Shown here: positions 1 through 13,675 of the stretch, piece by piece
Numbering within the stretch: position 1 is the first letter of the stretch
Layout: the number at the start of each line of letters is the position of its first letter
NCBI RefSeq assembly: GCF_022568835.1
Contig: NZ_JAKZHV010000002.1
Location: 310,001-374,000, forward strand
DNA: 64,000 nucleotides
Reading direction: 5' to 3'
Source of the DNA: Arsenicicoccus piscis
GTDB lineage: Bacteria; Actinomycetota; Actinomycetes; Actinomycetales; Dermatophilaceae
Notes under the pieces: model-generated
What the model was told of the DNA's origin: nothing
What the model saw: the letters and a program-made list of their open reading frames with translations, nothing else
Databases searched by the model: none
Translations under genes and position numbers: made by a program

Positions 1-430
1 TCGACCCGGGTCGCAGCGCGAGCTCGTGCAGCGCGTCCCACGCCGTGCCCGACGCGACCGGGAGGCACGCGGCCTGCTCGACGGAAACGCCGTCCGGGAC
101 GGGTGCGGTCTGGGCGGTGTCCAGGACGACGAGCTCGCTGAGCGCGCCGAACCCGGCTGCGGTCGAGCCGAAGACGAGCTCACCCTCGACCAGCTCGGTT
201 GCCGACCCGGCGGACTCGACGACGCCGGCGGCCTCACGGCCCATCGCCATCGGGAGCTGGACGGGCACCGTGCCCTGGCGCGCACCGTCGCGCACCTTGA
301 TGTCGGCGGGGTTGATGCCGGCTGCGGCGAGACGCACCACGACCTGGCCAGGACCAGGGGTCGGGTCCGGCACGTCGAAGAACCGCTGCACCTGCGCGCC
401 GCCGTAGCGGTCGAAGCCGTAGAGCCGCAT
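1..430 (-). CDS. NADPH:quinone reductase-type MDR oxidoreductase (partial, 3' end outside window)
   Basis: Only the first 143 codons are present; the gene runs off the low-coordinate edge. The protein opens with MRLYGFDRYGG, followed by a GroES-like fold containing AAAGINPADIKVRDG and MAMGREAAGVVESAG, the signature of zinc-independent medium-chain dehydrogenase/reductases of the quinone oxidoreductase family. Such enzymes reduce quinones or other activated carbonyls with NADPH in the cytoplasm; the substrate cannot be told here. The start is an ATG at 428-430, 39 bases beyond the nadK stop. In many actinobacteria recN follows nadK, so this enzyme occupies the place where a DNA-repair gene might be expected. 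The family call is firm; the exact role is unknown. Confidence 0.8.
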   Translation of the reverse strand, partial: MRLYGFDRYGGAQVQRFFDVPDPTPGPGQVVVRLAAAGINPADIKVRDGARQGTVPVQLPMAMGREAAGVVESAGSATELVEGELVFGSTAAGFGALSELVVLDTAQTAPVPDGVSVEQAACLPVASGTAWDALHELALRPGS

Positions 431-468
431 GGTCGTCCTCCTAGCAGTCCGCACGGGTGCCGGGACGG

Positions 469-1380
469 CTACCCGCGCAGCCGATCCCGGGCCGCGCCGC
501 GCCAGCCCACGATCGACAGGTCGAACTTCGCGACGAGCCGGCTGGTGAAGGGGGCGGACGTGAGCCGGGCGAGGCGCACCGGCTGGTCGGCCCGCCGGGC
601 CTCGACCCGCGCGCCGCGCGGCAGCTCGACCATGCGTCGCCCGTCGCACCAGAGCACGCCGGTGCCCTGGTTGGCCTCCAGCAGCTCGACGGCCGCGGTC
701 GAGTCAGGGCTGAGGACCATAGGGCGGGCGAAGAGGGCGTGCGCCGACAGCGGCACGACGAGGATCGCCTCGACCGTCGGCCAGACCACCGGGCCCCCGG
801 CCGAGAAGGCGTAGGCGGTGGAGCCGGTCGGCGTCGCGAGGATGACGCCGTCGCACCCCCAGGTGGACAGCGGCCGGTCGTCGATCTCGAGGGTGAGCTC
901 GATCATCCGCTCGCGGGAGGCCTTCTCGATCGTCGCCTCGTTGAGCGCCCAGGTGCTGGCCACCTGCTCGCCGTCGACGAAGACGTCGACCTGCAGCGCC
1001 AGCCGCTCCTCGACGGTGTAGTCGCGAGCGACGATCCGCTCGACCACGTGCTCCAGGTGGTCGCGCTCGGCCTCCGCGAGGAAGCCGACGTGCCCCAGGT
1101 TGACCCCGAGCACGGGGACGTCGCTGGCGCGCGCGAGCTCGGTGCCGCGCAGGATCGTGCCGTCACCCCCGAGCACGCACACCAGCTCGCAGCCCTGCGC
1201 CGCGCACTCCTCGGCGACCTCGACGGCGCCGCGCAGCCGGCTGTCGTCGATGTGGTCGACGTCGTCGCGGACCATCGCGACCTCCAGGCCGGCCCCGGTC
1301 AGCCGGTCGATCACCGCGGCGGCGATCTGGACGGCATCGGCCCGGCGCGGGTGCACGACGAGCAGGATGCGGCGGCTCAC
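469..1380 (-). CDS. nadK: NAD kinase
   Basis: This 303-residue enzyme phosphorylates NAD to NADP, using ATP or polyphosphate in actinobacteria. The N-terminal ATP-binding half has the GGDGTILRG motif and NLGHVGFLAE. The second domain has ALNEATIEKAS and the all-beta NAD-binding segment with DGVILATPTGSTAYAFSAGG, all diagnostic of ATP-NAD kinases. Length is typical. The ATG start overlaps the tlyA stop by four bases, so the two are probably translationally coupled. It ends in a TAG codon. Function is assigned from these conserved motifs with high confidence. Confidence 0.96.
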   Translation of the reverse strand: MSRRILLVVHPRRADAVQIAAAVIDRLTGAGLEVAMVRDDVDHIDDSRLRGAVEVAEECAAQGCELVCVLGGDGTILRGTELARASDVPVLGVNLGHVGFLAEAERDHLEHVVERIVARDYTVEERLALQVDVFVDGEQVASTWALNEATIEKASRERMIELTLEIDDRPLSTWGCDGVILATPTGSTAYAFSAGGPVVWPTVEAILVVPLSAHALFARPMVLSPDSTAAVELLEANQGTGVLWCDGRRMVELPRGARVEARRADQPVRLARLTSAPFTSRLVAKFDLSIVGWRGAARDRLRG

Positions 1381-2219
1381 GAGAGGGTCTCCTTCGACGG
1401 GCGGGGCGGACCGCCTGCGCGGTCGACGACCAGGGGTTCCACCCTAGCGGCATCCACCGACAGCCCAGGCCGCGGTGGCGGGTCGGCCGACGGGTGACGG
1501 CACCACAGCAGCACCTCGACGTTGCCGTCGCCGCCCGCGATGGGGCTACGAGCCAGGCCGTGGACCGTCAGGCCCATCCGCTCGGCCTCCGCCGCGACCC
1601 GCACGACCGCCTCGACCCGCTGCTCAGTGCTGCGCACCACACCGGTGCGCCCGAGCCGGTCGCGCCCCACCTCGAACTGCGGCTTCACCAGCAGCACCAG
1701 GTCGGCGCCCGGCAGAGTGAGCGCGCGCAGCCGGTCGAGCACGAGGGTCAACGAGATGAAGGAGAGGTCGCTCACGAGCAGCTGGAACGGCCCACCGAGC
1801 TCGTCCGGCTCGACGTAGCGCACGTTGACCCCGCTGCGCTCGTCCACCCGTGGGTCGTCCGCGACCTCGGCCACGAGCTGGCCGTGGCCGACGTCGAGCG
1901 CGCAGACGGACGCGGCCCCCCGGGTGAGCAGGACCTGGGTGAACCCGCCCGTGGACGCGCCCACGTCGAGGGCCCGGCGGCCGGCCACGACGATCTCCGG
2001 GAACGCCTCGAGAGCCGCGAGGAGCTTGTGCGCCGCGCGGCCGACCCACGGGTCGACCTCGCCGACCAGCTCGAGGGAGGCGTCGTCGGTCACCGCGTGC
2101 GCGGCCTTGCTGACGACCGCACCGTCCACGAGGACACGCCCCTGGTCGAGCAGCGCCTTGGCCTGGGCGCGCGAGCGCACCAGCCCGGCGCGCACGAGGG
2201 CGGCGTCGAGCCTGGTCAC
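1377..2219 (-). CDS. tlyA: TlyA family 16S/23S rRNA 2'-O-methyltransferase
   Basis: This 280-residue protein has an N-terminal S4 RNA-binding domain (residues 1-65, LDAALVRAGLVRSRAQAKALL) and a C-terminal RrmJ/FtsJ-type Rossmann methyltransferase (LDVGASTGGFTQVLL, SAM-binding glycine loop; later VSDLSFISL and LLVKPQFE). TlyA proteins methylate cytidine 2'-OH groups in 16S and 23S rRNA; in mycobacteria this controls capreomycin sensitivity. The C-terminal 35 residues are proline and arginine rich and extend past the usual end. It sits between a 60-residue protein and nadK with four-base overlaps on both sides, a common actinobacterial arrangement. Confidence 0.93.
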   Translation of the reverse strand: MTRLDAALVRAGLVRSRAQAKALLDQGRVLVDGAVVSKAAHAVTDDASLELVGEVDPWVGRAAHKLLAALEAFPEIVVAGRRALDVGASTGGFTQVLLTRGAASVCALDVGHGQLVAEVADDPRVDERSGVNVRYVEPDELGGPFQLLVSDLSFISLTLVLDRLRALTLPGADLVLLVKPQFEVGRDRLGRTGVVRSTEQRVEAVVRVAAEAERMGLTVHGLARSPIAGGDGNVEVLLWCRHPSADPPPRPGLSVDAARVEPLVVDRAGGPPRPSKETLS

Positions 2220-2398
2220 GAAGGCGTGGGACCGCTCACGCCCGACAGCTGGCGCTGCAGCAGGTCGTGCACCCGCTGCGCCGCCTCGATCTGGGCGTCC
2301 AGCGGCTGCTCGGCCGCGGCCTCCAGGTCGGTGAGGGCGGCGTCGATGCGGTCCTGCTCGGACTGCGGCGGACCGGGGACGCCCATGGGCTCGCTCAT
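2216..2398 (-). CDS. Conserved small protein between HAD phosphatase and tlyA
   Basis: A 60-residue acidic, glutamine-rich protein with a predicted helical core (DRIDAALTDLEAAAEQPLDAQIEAAQRVHDLLQRQL) and flexible proline/glycine ends. I do not recognise a named domain. Support for it being real is positional: its ATG overlaps the upstream HAD gene stop by four bases and its TGA overlaps the tlyA ATG by four bases, so it is embedded in a translationally coupled operon. Small proteins of similar character occur at this place in other actinobacteria, from memory. No transmembrane segment or signal peptide is visible. Function unknown. Confidence 0.75.
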   Translation of the reverse strand: MSEPMGVPGPPQSEQDRIDAALTDLEAAAEQPLDAQIEAAQRVHDLLQRQLSGVSGPTPS

Positions 2399-3456
2399 GC
2401 TGCCTCCTGCTGGTCGAGCTGTGCCTCGAGGTCGGTGAGGGTCGCGCGGATGGGCTCGGTCAGCTCGCGCGGGGCGCGGCCGTCGTCGATGGCCGTCCAG
2501 CAGCAGGCGAGGGCCGCGCGCGCCTGCTCGATGGGGCTACCGCCGTCGAGCCGGAGCGCGAGCTGGTCGCCCTCGCCGGTGAGCTCGGCGCGAGCCTCGC
2601 CGCAGGTCCACGCGTCGCCGTCGGCAGTCGGCGCGACGTAGTCCTCGTCGAGCGCCCGCAGGTCGCGCGCCACGAACGTCGGGCGGTGCTCCGCCGGACC
2701 CGCCGCGGCGTCCACCAGGCGGTTGATCCCGGTGAGGACGAGCAGCGACGGCATCCCGGCCGCGTGCGCCCCCTCGATGTCGGTGTCGAGCCGGTCCCCG
2801 ACGGCGAGGATCCGGTCCACGGACTCCCCCAGGCGCTGCGCGCACAGCTCGTAGAGCGGGGGGTACGGCTTCCCGGCCACCAACGGGTCCACGTCCACGG
2901 CGTTGCGCACCGCGGCGACGGCCGAGCCGTTGCCCGGCGAGATGCCGCGGCCGGTGGGGATGGTGAGGTCGGTGTTGGTGGCCTGCCAGAGGGCGCCCGC
3001 GCGCACGGCGTAGGCCGCCTCCTGCAGGTCCGACCAGGTCAGCTCCTTGCCGTAGCCCTGCAGCACCCCCACGATCCGGTCCGCCACCGCGTCGTCGTCG
3101 ATCCGGTCCTGCGGGGCCACCGGCTCGAGGTTGACCTCACGCAGCGCCAGCGCGACCCCGGGGCCGCCGACCGCGAGGACCGTGGCCCCTTCGTCGAGCC
3201 GCTCGGCGATCATCGCGGCGCCCGCCTGGGCGCTCGTCACGACCTGCTCGGGTCGGGTCGGGATGCCGAGCCGGGTCAGGTGCTCGGCCACCTCGGCCGC
3301 CGGGCGCGCCGCGTTGTTGGTGGCGTACATGACGCCCACGCCGCTGCCCGGCCGCCCGGCCAGGGCGTCCACCGCGTGCTCCACGGCACCGTCACCGCGG
3401 TAGACCACCCCGTCCAGGTCGACCACCAGTCCGGTGAAGCTGTCGATCAGCGCCAT
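2395..3456 (-). CDS. HAD-superfamily subfamily IIA hydrolase (NagD-like)
   Basis: A 353-residue cytoplasmic phosphatase-like protein. The HAD motifs are visible: motif I DLDGVVYRG near residue 15, motif II TNNAARP, the IIA cap with TNTDLTIPTGRGISPGNGS, motif III KPYPPLYE and motif IV VGDRLDTDIEGAHAAGM. This set marks NagD/phosphoglycolate phosphatase-like enzymes; the natural substrate cannot be read from sequence. A C-terminal extension of about 90 residues has no recognised domain. The start used is the ATG at 3454-3456, directly after the preceding gene's stop at 3458; an upstream in-frame start would overlap that gene. Confidence 0.88.
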   Translation of the reverse strand: MALIDSFTGLVVDLDGVVYRGDGAVEHAVDALAGRPGSGVGVMYATNNAARPAAEVAEHLTRLGIPTRPEQVVTSAQAGAAMIAERLDEGATVLAVGGPGVALALREVNLEPVAPQDRIDDDAVADRIVGVLQGYGKELTWSDLQEAAYAVRAGALWQATNTDLTIPTGRGISPGNGSAVAAVRNAVDVDPLVAGKPYPPLYELCAQRLGESVDRILAVGDRLDTDIEGAHAAGMPSLLVLTGINRLVDAAAGPAEHRPTFVARDLRALDEDYVAPTADGDAWTCGEARAELTGEGDQLALRLDGGSPIEQARAALACCWTAIDDGRAPRELTEPIRATLTDLEAQLDQQEAA

Positions 3457-3457
3457 C

Positions 3458-4831
3458 TCAGCGGTCCTCGCCGTGGCCGTCGTCGGCACGCTCGTCCGCG
3501 TCGTCGTGCTCGCCGTCGTCGTCGAGCTCGTCGCGGTCGTGGTCGTCGAGCTCGTCGTCCTCGTCCTCGAGCAGGTCGGTCAGCTCGTAGCCCTGCAGCT
3601 CGGCGATCCGCTCGTCGGCGTCGGTCTCGCCCTCGTGGTCGGCGGAGGCGGCGGTGACGAACCACTCGTGCGCGCCCTGCTCGTCGCCCAGCTCGAGCAG
3701 CACGTCGGCGTAGGCATAGGCGAGCCGGGCGTACCACGGCTTGTTCTGCCCGGTGCGCAGCGCCGGGGTCTCGAGGACCAGCTTGGCTGCGTCCAGCTGG
3801 CCGAGGTCGCGCCGGATGCCGGAGATGACGATGAGCAGCTCGACCCGGTCGGCAGCCGGCAGCGCACCGGCCTCGGGGCTGGTCGCCAGCTCCAGCGCCT
3901 TCTCGGGGCGGCCGAGACCACGCTCGCAGTCGACCATGTGCGCCAGCAGGTGGTTGGACCCGGACATGCGACGGGCCGTGCGGAACTCCGCCAGCGCGCG
4001 CGACCAGTCACCCTCGCGGTAGTAGACCAGGCCGAGCGCCTCGCGGGCCGCGGCCACCCGGCCGGCACGACGCACCGCCGTCTCGGCGTGCGCCTTGGCC
4101 CGATCCAGGTCGATGTCCATCATCCGCGCAGTCATCACCAGGTGCTGCCCGACACCCTCGGCGTTCTCCTTGCTCAGGGTGCGCAGCTGGGTCTTCACGG
4201 GCCGGTCCAGCTCGAAGCCGGTCACGTCCTCGTCGATGGGCGGCTCGACCTTGCGGCCCTCACCGGCCACCCGACGCGGTCCGATCGGCCGGCTGTCCCG
4301 GCCGACGCCACCTCGCTGGGCGGAGTGGGTCAGCCCGCCACCGGGGCGGCCACCATCACGGTCGTAGCCCCCACGGCCAGAGCGCTCCCCACGATCGGGT
4401 CGGAACCCGCCGCGGTCAGACTGCTCCCCCCGGTCCGGACGGAACCCGCCGCGATCAGACCGCTGCCCACCGCCGTAGCCACCCCGGTCAGAGCGCTCCC
4501 CACGATCGGGACGGAACCCACCCCGGTCAGACCGCTCGCCACCGCGGTATCCCCCACGGTCAGAGCGCTCACCCCGGTCCGAACGGAACCCACCACGATC
4601 GGAGCGCTGTCCACCGCCGTAGCCACCACGGTCGGAACGCTCGCCACCGCGGTATCCCCCACGGTCGGAGCGCTCGCTCCGCTCGGACGCACCGCCGCGC
4701 GAGTCGCCGAGGCGCTCCGCGCGACGAGGTCCGCCGGCACCGCGAGAGAAGCCCCCTCGTCCGCCGCGCGACTCCTCGCGCCCGCTCGAACGCTCGTCCT
4801 CTGGCTTGGCCACTGTCGTCTCCTTCGTCAT
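3458..4831 (-). CDS. RGG-repeat tetratricopeptide protein with acidic tail
   Basis: A 457-residue protein in three parts. Residues 1-190 are low-complexity and strongly basic: repeats of the type SDRGGYRGGER and SDRGGFRPDRGER recur about ten times (roughly 4336-4699). Residues 200-400 form a helical region with tetratricopeptide-like units (AREALGLVYYREGDWSRALAEFRTARR, then LLELGDEQGAHEWFVTAA). The last 45 residues are almost entirely D, E and H. Arginine-glycine repeats are known RNA-binding or condensate-forming elements in other proteins. TPR proteins next to this HAD phosphatase are common in actinobacteria, generally without assigned function. It lies 112 bases beyond the 5S rRNA. An RNA-related role is only an inference. 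Confidence 0.85.
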   Translation of the reverse strand: MTKETTVAKPEDERSSGREESRGGRGGFSRGAGGPRRAERLGDSRGGASERSERSDRGGYRGGERSDRGGYGGGQRSDRGGFRSDRGERSDRGGYRGGERSDRGGFRPDRGERSDRGGYGGGQRSDRGGFRPDRGEQSDRGGFRPDRGERSGRGGYDRDGGRPGGGLTHSAQRGGVGRDSRPIGPRRVAGEGRKVEPPIDEDVTGFELDRPVKTQLRTLSKENAEGVGQHLVMTARMMDIDLDRAKAHAETAVRRAGRVAAAREALGLVYYREGDWSRALAEFRTARRMSGSNHLLAHMVDCERGLGRPEKALELATSPEAGALPAADRVELLIVISGIRRDLGQLDAAKLVLETPALRTGQNKPWYARLAYAYADVLLELGDEQGAHEWFVTAASADHEGETDADERIAELQGYELTDLLEDEDDELDDHDRDELDDDGEHDDADERADDGHGEDR

Positions 4832-4864
4832 GGGCAGCGCACTGCTCCTCGATCTTACGCGGAC

Positions 4865-4925
4865 ATGCGGAAAGGGCCCCTCAGGGCGATCGACCGACTT
4901 TCGTCGGGATCAGCTCCCAAGGGAC
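4865..4925 (-). terminator. Terminator region after the rRNA operon
   Basis: Just beyond the 5S gene (minus strand) a hairpin with a five-pair stem and GAAA loop (CCGACGAAAGTCGG, 4894-4907) lies within larger pairing of GATC and GGGTCCCTT/AGGGGCCC segments and ends in TTT. No other feature explains this structure between the 5S rRNA and the TPR gene. The exact stop point is not known. Confidence 0.55.
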
Positions 4926-4943
4926 CCTCTCCAGCAAAGATGT

Positions 4944-5058
4944 CCGGCGGCGTCCTACTCTCCCACACCGTCACCAGTGCAGTACCATCGGCGCTGTCAG
5001 GCTTAGCTTCCGGGTTCGGAATGGAACCGGGCGTTTCCCTGACGCTATGACCGCCGTA
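4944..5058 (-). rRNA. rrf: 5S ribosomal RNA
   Basis: On the minus strand this segment reads as a typical actinobacterial 5S rRNA: it opens with GTTACGGCGGTCATAGCG, contains the conserved CCATTCCGAACCCGGAAGC loop region and closes with the complementary GGACGCCGCCG end that pairs with the start. Length is about 115 nt. It follows the 23S gene after about 160 bases, in the standard 16S-23S-5S order. Ends are accurate to a few bases. Confidence 0.95.
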
Positions 5059-5173
5059 ACCCTCTCACCCACACCCCCACACAGTCAGCCACCCATGAAG
5101 GGCGCTTCCCGAGCGTTCGGGCCTGGGAAATCCAGTCACAACCAAACAACACAACCTCACCCGCCAAGCGGGT

Positions 5174-5210
5174 GGGGGTTGTGCTCAGTGAACAACACAG
5201 TGGACGCGAG
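5174..5210 (-). other. 3' arm of the 23S rRNA processing stalk
   Basis: The segment 5188-5210 is the reverse complement of 8339-8361 with one mismatch in 23 bases, and the pairing continues into GGGGTTGTG on this side. The two arms flank the whole 23S gene and would form the long stem cut by RNase III during pre-rRNA maturation, as is known for bacterial rRNA operons. Confidence 0.8.
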
Positions 5211-5220
5211 TCATCATCAT

Positions 5221-10222
<5,002 letters not shown>

Positions 10223-10760
10223 AAAACTTGATCACAAGCAAAAAGAACAAACACCAGCAAGATCCATCAAGATCAAGCAGATGTCCATCCAACTCAAAAA
10301 AACAACAAATCAGCCTCGACCAGTAACCCAGCCAGCCCACACAACGCAGACCAACCAGACCACCAACCAAGACCAGATAGGCATCAAGAATCTCGGCACG
10401 CTGTTGAGTTCACAAACATCGGACGCGCATCCAAGGGACAACACCGCTGGACGGTGCTGGACCTAGATGGCCTCTATGGCTTGCACACACTTGGGCTTCT
10501 CAGACCAGGTCCGAAGACCTGCGGAGCGCACTTGGTTGTGCTGTTTCTCTACCGTAACAGACCCTTGGGCCTGTCTGCCAAATCCGCTCTTGCGAGCGGC
10601 GGCGACCACCTTGCGGTGATCCGGTGGAGTGTCTCCCGCGGGACCGGCCTACTTCGCTGCGACGCTCTCGCGTCTCGCAGTGGTGTCCGTTCCTCCCTGT
10701 CCGGGTGACAAGAAGAACATTACGTGACGGTTCGGGGTCCGTGCAAATCGGCGATGCCTC
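10223..10760 (-). promoter_or_regulatory. rRNA operon leader and promoter region
   Basis: These 540 bases have no gene. Next to the 16S start is an A/T-rich leader (10223-10380). At about 10393-10422 the minus strand reads TGTTTGTGAACTCAACAG, an antitermination-leader motif common to actinobacterial rRNA operons. Two promoter-like pairs are visible upstream on the minus strand: TTGCAC, 18 bases, TAATGT near 10717-10749, and TTGGCA, 19 bases, TACGGT near 10550-10585. A bulged hairpin lies at about 10658-10683. Spacing and transcription starts are my reading and untested. Confidence 0.55.
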
Positions 10761-10848
10761 CTAGGCCCGCATGCTCAGGCGCAGCGGCCCCCTGGTGTGC
10801 TCGGGAGGTCCCCTGACCTGCGACGACGCCCCAGCGACCGAGGAAGCA

Positions 10849-10888
10849 GCGGAGGGGGCGGCGGAGTCGACCGCCGCCTCCTCCGCCG
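10849..10888 (-). terminator. Hairpin at the end of tyrS
   Basis: Bases 10849-10888 form a long G/C inverted repeat (GGCGGCGG and CCGCCGCC around the loop AGTCGA, with GGAGG/CCTCC extending the stem). It sits immediately past the tyrS stop codon. There is no clear T run, so it would be a hairpin-only actinobacterial terminator. Confidence 0.55.
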
Positions 10889-10890
10889 GG

Positions 10891-12156
10891 CTACCCGGCG
10901 ACGCGTCGACCGGCAGCCAGGGCCTTGCGTCCCCGCTTGAGCAGCACCACCTGGCCGTGGAGGAAGTCCTCGGGGGTGAGGACCTGCTCCAGGTCGCGTG
11001 TCTTGACGTTGTTGACCGAGGCGCCGCCGTCGCCGATGGCACGCCGGGCCTCGTTGCGCGAGGTGACCAGCCCGGTGGCGACCAGGGCGTCGACGAGGGT
11101 GTCCCCCGGCTCTACCGCTCCCCCGGGCAACGCCGCGGTCGCGTCGAGCAGCGTGCGCTCGTCCAGCGCGTGCACGTCGCCCTTGCCGAACAGCGCCTCG
11201 GACGCCGCCTGCACCGCCGCTGTCGCCTGCGCCCCATGGACCAGGGTGGTGACCTCGGCAGCGAGCGTCTTCTGCGCGGTGCGGCGGAACGGCTCGTCCC
11301 TGACCTGCTGCTCCAGCTCGGCGATCTGGTCGGGCCCGAGGTCGGTGAAGACCTTGAGCAGCTTGACGACCGAGGCGTCCTCGACGTTGATCCAGTACTG
11401 GTAGAACGCGTACGGGCTGGTCAGCTCCGGGCTCAGCCAGACCGCGTTGCCCTCGGACTTGCCGAACTTGTTGCCGGCCTCATCGGTGATCAGCGGAGTG
11501 GTGAGCACGTGGACGGAGGCGCCCTCGCTGCGGCCGATGAGGTCTACCCCAGCGGTGAGGTTGCCCCACTGGTCCTGGCCACCGGTCTGCAGGGTGCAGC
11601 CGTGCTCGCGGAACAGGTGCAGGTAGTCCAGCGCCTGCAGCAGCTGGTAGCTGAACTCGGTGTAGGAGATGCCCTGCTCGCTGGCCAGGCGTGCGGCCAC
11701 GGCATCCTTCTTGATCATCTGGTTGACCCGGAAGTGCTTGCCGACGTCCCGCAGGAAGTCCAGCGCGCTCATCGGCCCGGTCCAGTCCAGGTTGTTGACC
11801 ATGACCGCCGGGTTGTCCCCGTCGAAGGCGAGGAAGGGCTCGATCTGGCGCCGGATCCCGTCGACCCAGGACGCCGTCTGCTCCTTGGTCTTGAGGACCC
11901 GCTCGGACGTGGGCCGGGGGTCCCCGATCAACCCGGTCGAGCCGCCGACCAGCGCGATCACCCGGTGGCCGGCGCGCTGGAGGTGGCGCAGCACGATGAG
12001 CTGGACCAGGTTGCCGAAGTGCAGGGACGGGGCCGTGGGGTCGAAGCCGCAATACACCGTGATCGGTCCGTCGTCGAGGCTCCGGCGCAGCTCGGCCTCG
12101 TCGGTGGTCTGCGCCACCAGGCCTCGCCACTGCAGCTCGTCGAGGATGCTCGTCAC
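10891..12156 (-). CDS. tyrS: Tyrosyl-tRNA synthetase
   Basis: A 421-residue class I aminoacyl-tRNA synthetase. The HIGH-like signature is PSLHFGN (residues 44-50) and the KMSKS-like signature is KFGKSEG. GGQDQWGNLTAG and the C-terminal S4-type RNA-binding domain (VDALVATGLVTSRNEARRAI) complete the bacterial TyrRS layout. The enzyme charges tRNA-Tyr in the cytoplasm. It is a single gene upstream of the rRNA operon, divergent from a plus-strand hydrolase with 127 bases between starts. No T-box was seen in that space. It ends with TAG followed by CCC. Confidence 0.97.
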   Translation of the reverse strand: MTSILDELQWRGLVAQTTDEAELRRSLDDGPITVYCGFDPTAPSLHFGNLVQLIVLRHLQRAGHRVIALVGGSTGLIGDPRPTSERVLKTKEQTASWVDGIRRQIEPFLAFDGDNPAVMVNNLDWTGPMSALDFLRDVGKHFRVNQMIKKDAVAARLASEQGISYTEFSYQLLQALDYLHLFREHGCTLQTGGQDQWGNLTAGVDLIGRSEGASVHVLTTPLITDEAGNKFGKSEGNAVWLSPELTSPYAFYQYWINVEDASVVKLLKVFTDLGPDQIAELEQQVRDEPFRRTAQKTLAAEVTTLVHGAQATAAVQAASEALFGKGDVHALDERTLLDATAALPGGAVEPGDTLVDALVATGLVTSRNEARRAIGDGGASVNNVKTRDLEQVLTPEDFLHGQVVLLKRGRKALAAGRRVAG

Positions 12157-12283
12157 GGTGATGTCTCCTTGGATCGTGCGTCTTGGTTCGTGCGTCGGTG
12201 CCGGTGGGGCCGGCTAGGGCCAAGCCTGCCCTATCGTGCGCGGTCGCCGCGCCCGCGTTCCGCGGCCGCACTAGCGTGGGGCC

Positions 12284-13633
12284 ATGCTGACGGACTTCCT
12301 CGACGTCGTGGCGGCCCACCCCGAGGTCGAGCTGCACTCCCTGCTGCTGCTGCAGGACGGGCAGGTGCTCGCCGAGGGGTACGCCGACCCCTACCTGCCG
12401 ACCGACCGGGCCCTGGTCTACTCGGTCAGCAAGACGTTCACGGCGACTGCGGTGGGGCTGGCGGTGCACGAGGGTCGCTTCGCGCTCGAGGACCGGGTGG
12501 TGGACCTGCTGCCCGCCGACGTGCCGGAGCCGCTGGACGACCGGATCGCCGAGGTCACCGTCCACCACCTGCTGTCGATGTCGACGGGGCGGGACGTCGA
12601 CACCTTCGCCGAGATGGTGCGGCGACCGGCGCCGCAGTGGGCCCGCACCTGGCTCTCCATGCGGCCGGCCGGGCCGGTCGGCTCGCGGCACGTCTACGAC
12701 AACGGCTGCTCCTGGCTGCTCGGCGAGATCGTCCGTCGGTCCACGGGTGAGAGCCTGGTCGACTACCTCCGCCCGCGGCTGCTCGAGCCGCTGGGCATCG
12801 AGATCGGTTGGGAGACAGATGATCTCGGTAGAGAGTTGGGCCTGACTGGGGTCCACGTCACCACCGCGCACCTCTCGCGTCTTGGGGAGCTCTACCGTTG
12901 CGACGGGGTGCACGAGGGCGTGCGCCTGCTGCCCGAGGGGTGGGTCGATCGGCTCTCCACCGCCCACATCCCCACCACGGACGACAAGGCGGACTGGACC
13001 CGGGGCTACGGCTACCAGGTGTGGCAGAGCCGGCACGGCTACCGGCTGGACGGGGCGTACGGGCAGTTCGTCCTGGTGCTGCCCGAGCAGCGCGCGGTGC
13101 TCACGCTGACCTCGCAGCAGGAGAACAGCCAGGTCCTGCTCGACGCGGTCTGGGAGCACGTGCTCCCGGCGCTCGTGCCGGGGGTCCAGGACGACCCCGC
13201 GGAGCTCGCCGCCCGCCTCGAGGCGCTGGTCGTGCCCGGGCCGGGGCGACCGGTGGCGGCCGACCAGTTCGCCGCCCCGCCGGTCACCGCGGTCGCGGTG
13301 CGCCCGCGCGACGGTGCGGCTGACGGCTCGGCCGGCACGGGGTGGACGCTGACGCTGAGCAGCGATGGTCGGGACGTCGAGATCGACGCGGACCCGACCG
13401 GGTGGACGCGCACCGAGCTCACGGTCGACGGCCGCGTCGTGCCGGTCGCGGCCGTGGTGTCCGGCGGGGTCGAGACCGGCCGCCTCGAGGTGGCGCTCGC
13501 CTTCCCGACCACCCCGCACGTCGCCGAGCTCAGCCTCGAGCTCGACGCCGACGGGCGCGGCTCCACCGACCGGTGCGCGTGGCGGACCGCGCCGCTCGAG
13601 CGCAGCCGGTTGGTCGACCTGCACATGTGGTGA
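12284..13633 (+). CDS. Serine beta-lactamase-fold hydrolase (class C-like)
   Basis: A 449-residue protein with the penicillin-binding/beta-lactamase fold of family S12. The catalytic SxxK is SVSK (near residue 48) and the second element is YDN (near residue 146). The first 300 residues are the catalytic domain; the last 130 are a beta-rich extension of unknown type. No signal peptide is visible, so the protein is probably cytoplasmic and more likely an esterase or peptidase than a drug-resistance enzyme. It is one of few plus-strand genes here and stands alone, convergent with the next gene. Confidence 0.85.
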   Translation: MLTDFLDVVAAHPEVELHSLLLLQDGQVLAEGYADPYLPTDRALVYSVSKTFTATAVGLAVHEGRFALEDRVVDLLPADVPEPLDDRIAEVTVHHLLSMSTGRDVDTFAEMVRRPAPQWARTWLSMRPAGPVGSRHVYDNGCSWLLGEIVRRSTGESLVDYLRPRLLEPLGIEIGWETDDLGRELGLTGVHVTTAHLSRLGELYRCDGVHEGVRLLPEGWVDRLSTAHIPTTDDKADWTRGYGYQVWQSRHGYRLDGAYGQFVLVLPEQRAVLTLTSQQENSQVLLDAVWEHVLPALVPGVQDDPAELAARLEALVVPGPGRPVAADQFAAPPVTAVAVRPRDGAADGSAGTGWTLTLSSDGRDVEIDADPTGWTRTELTVDGRVVPVAAVVSGGVETGRLEVALAFPTTPHVAELSLELDADGRGSTDRCAWRTAPLERSRLVDLHMW

Positions 13634-13675
13634 CGCCGCCGGTGCGGGCAGCTCAGGGCCTGCCGGCACGGGGCG

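Noticed and set aside
12157-12283. A T-box riboswitch upstream of tyrS
   Set aside because: No specifier-loop/antiterminator sequence (TGGNACCGCG-like) was found in the 127-base gap.
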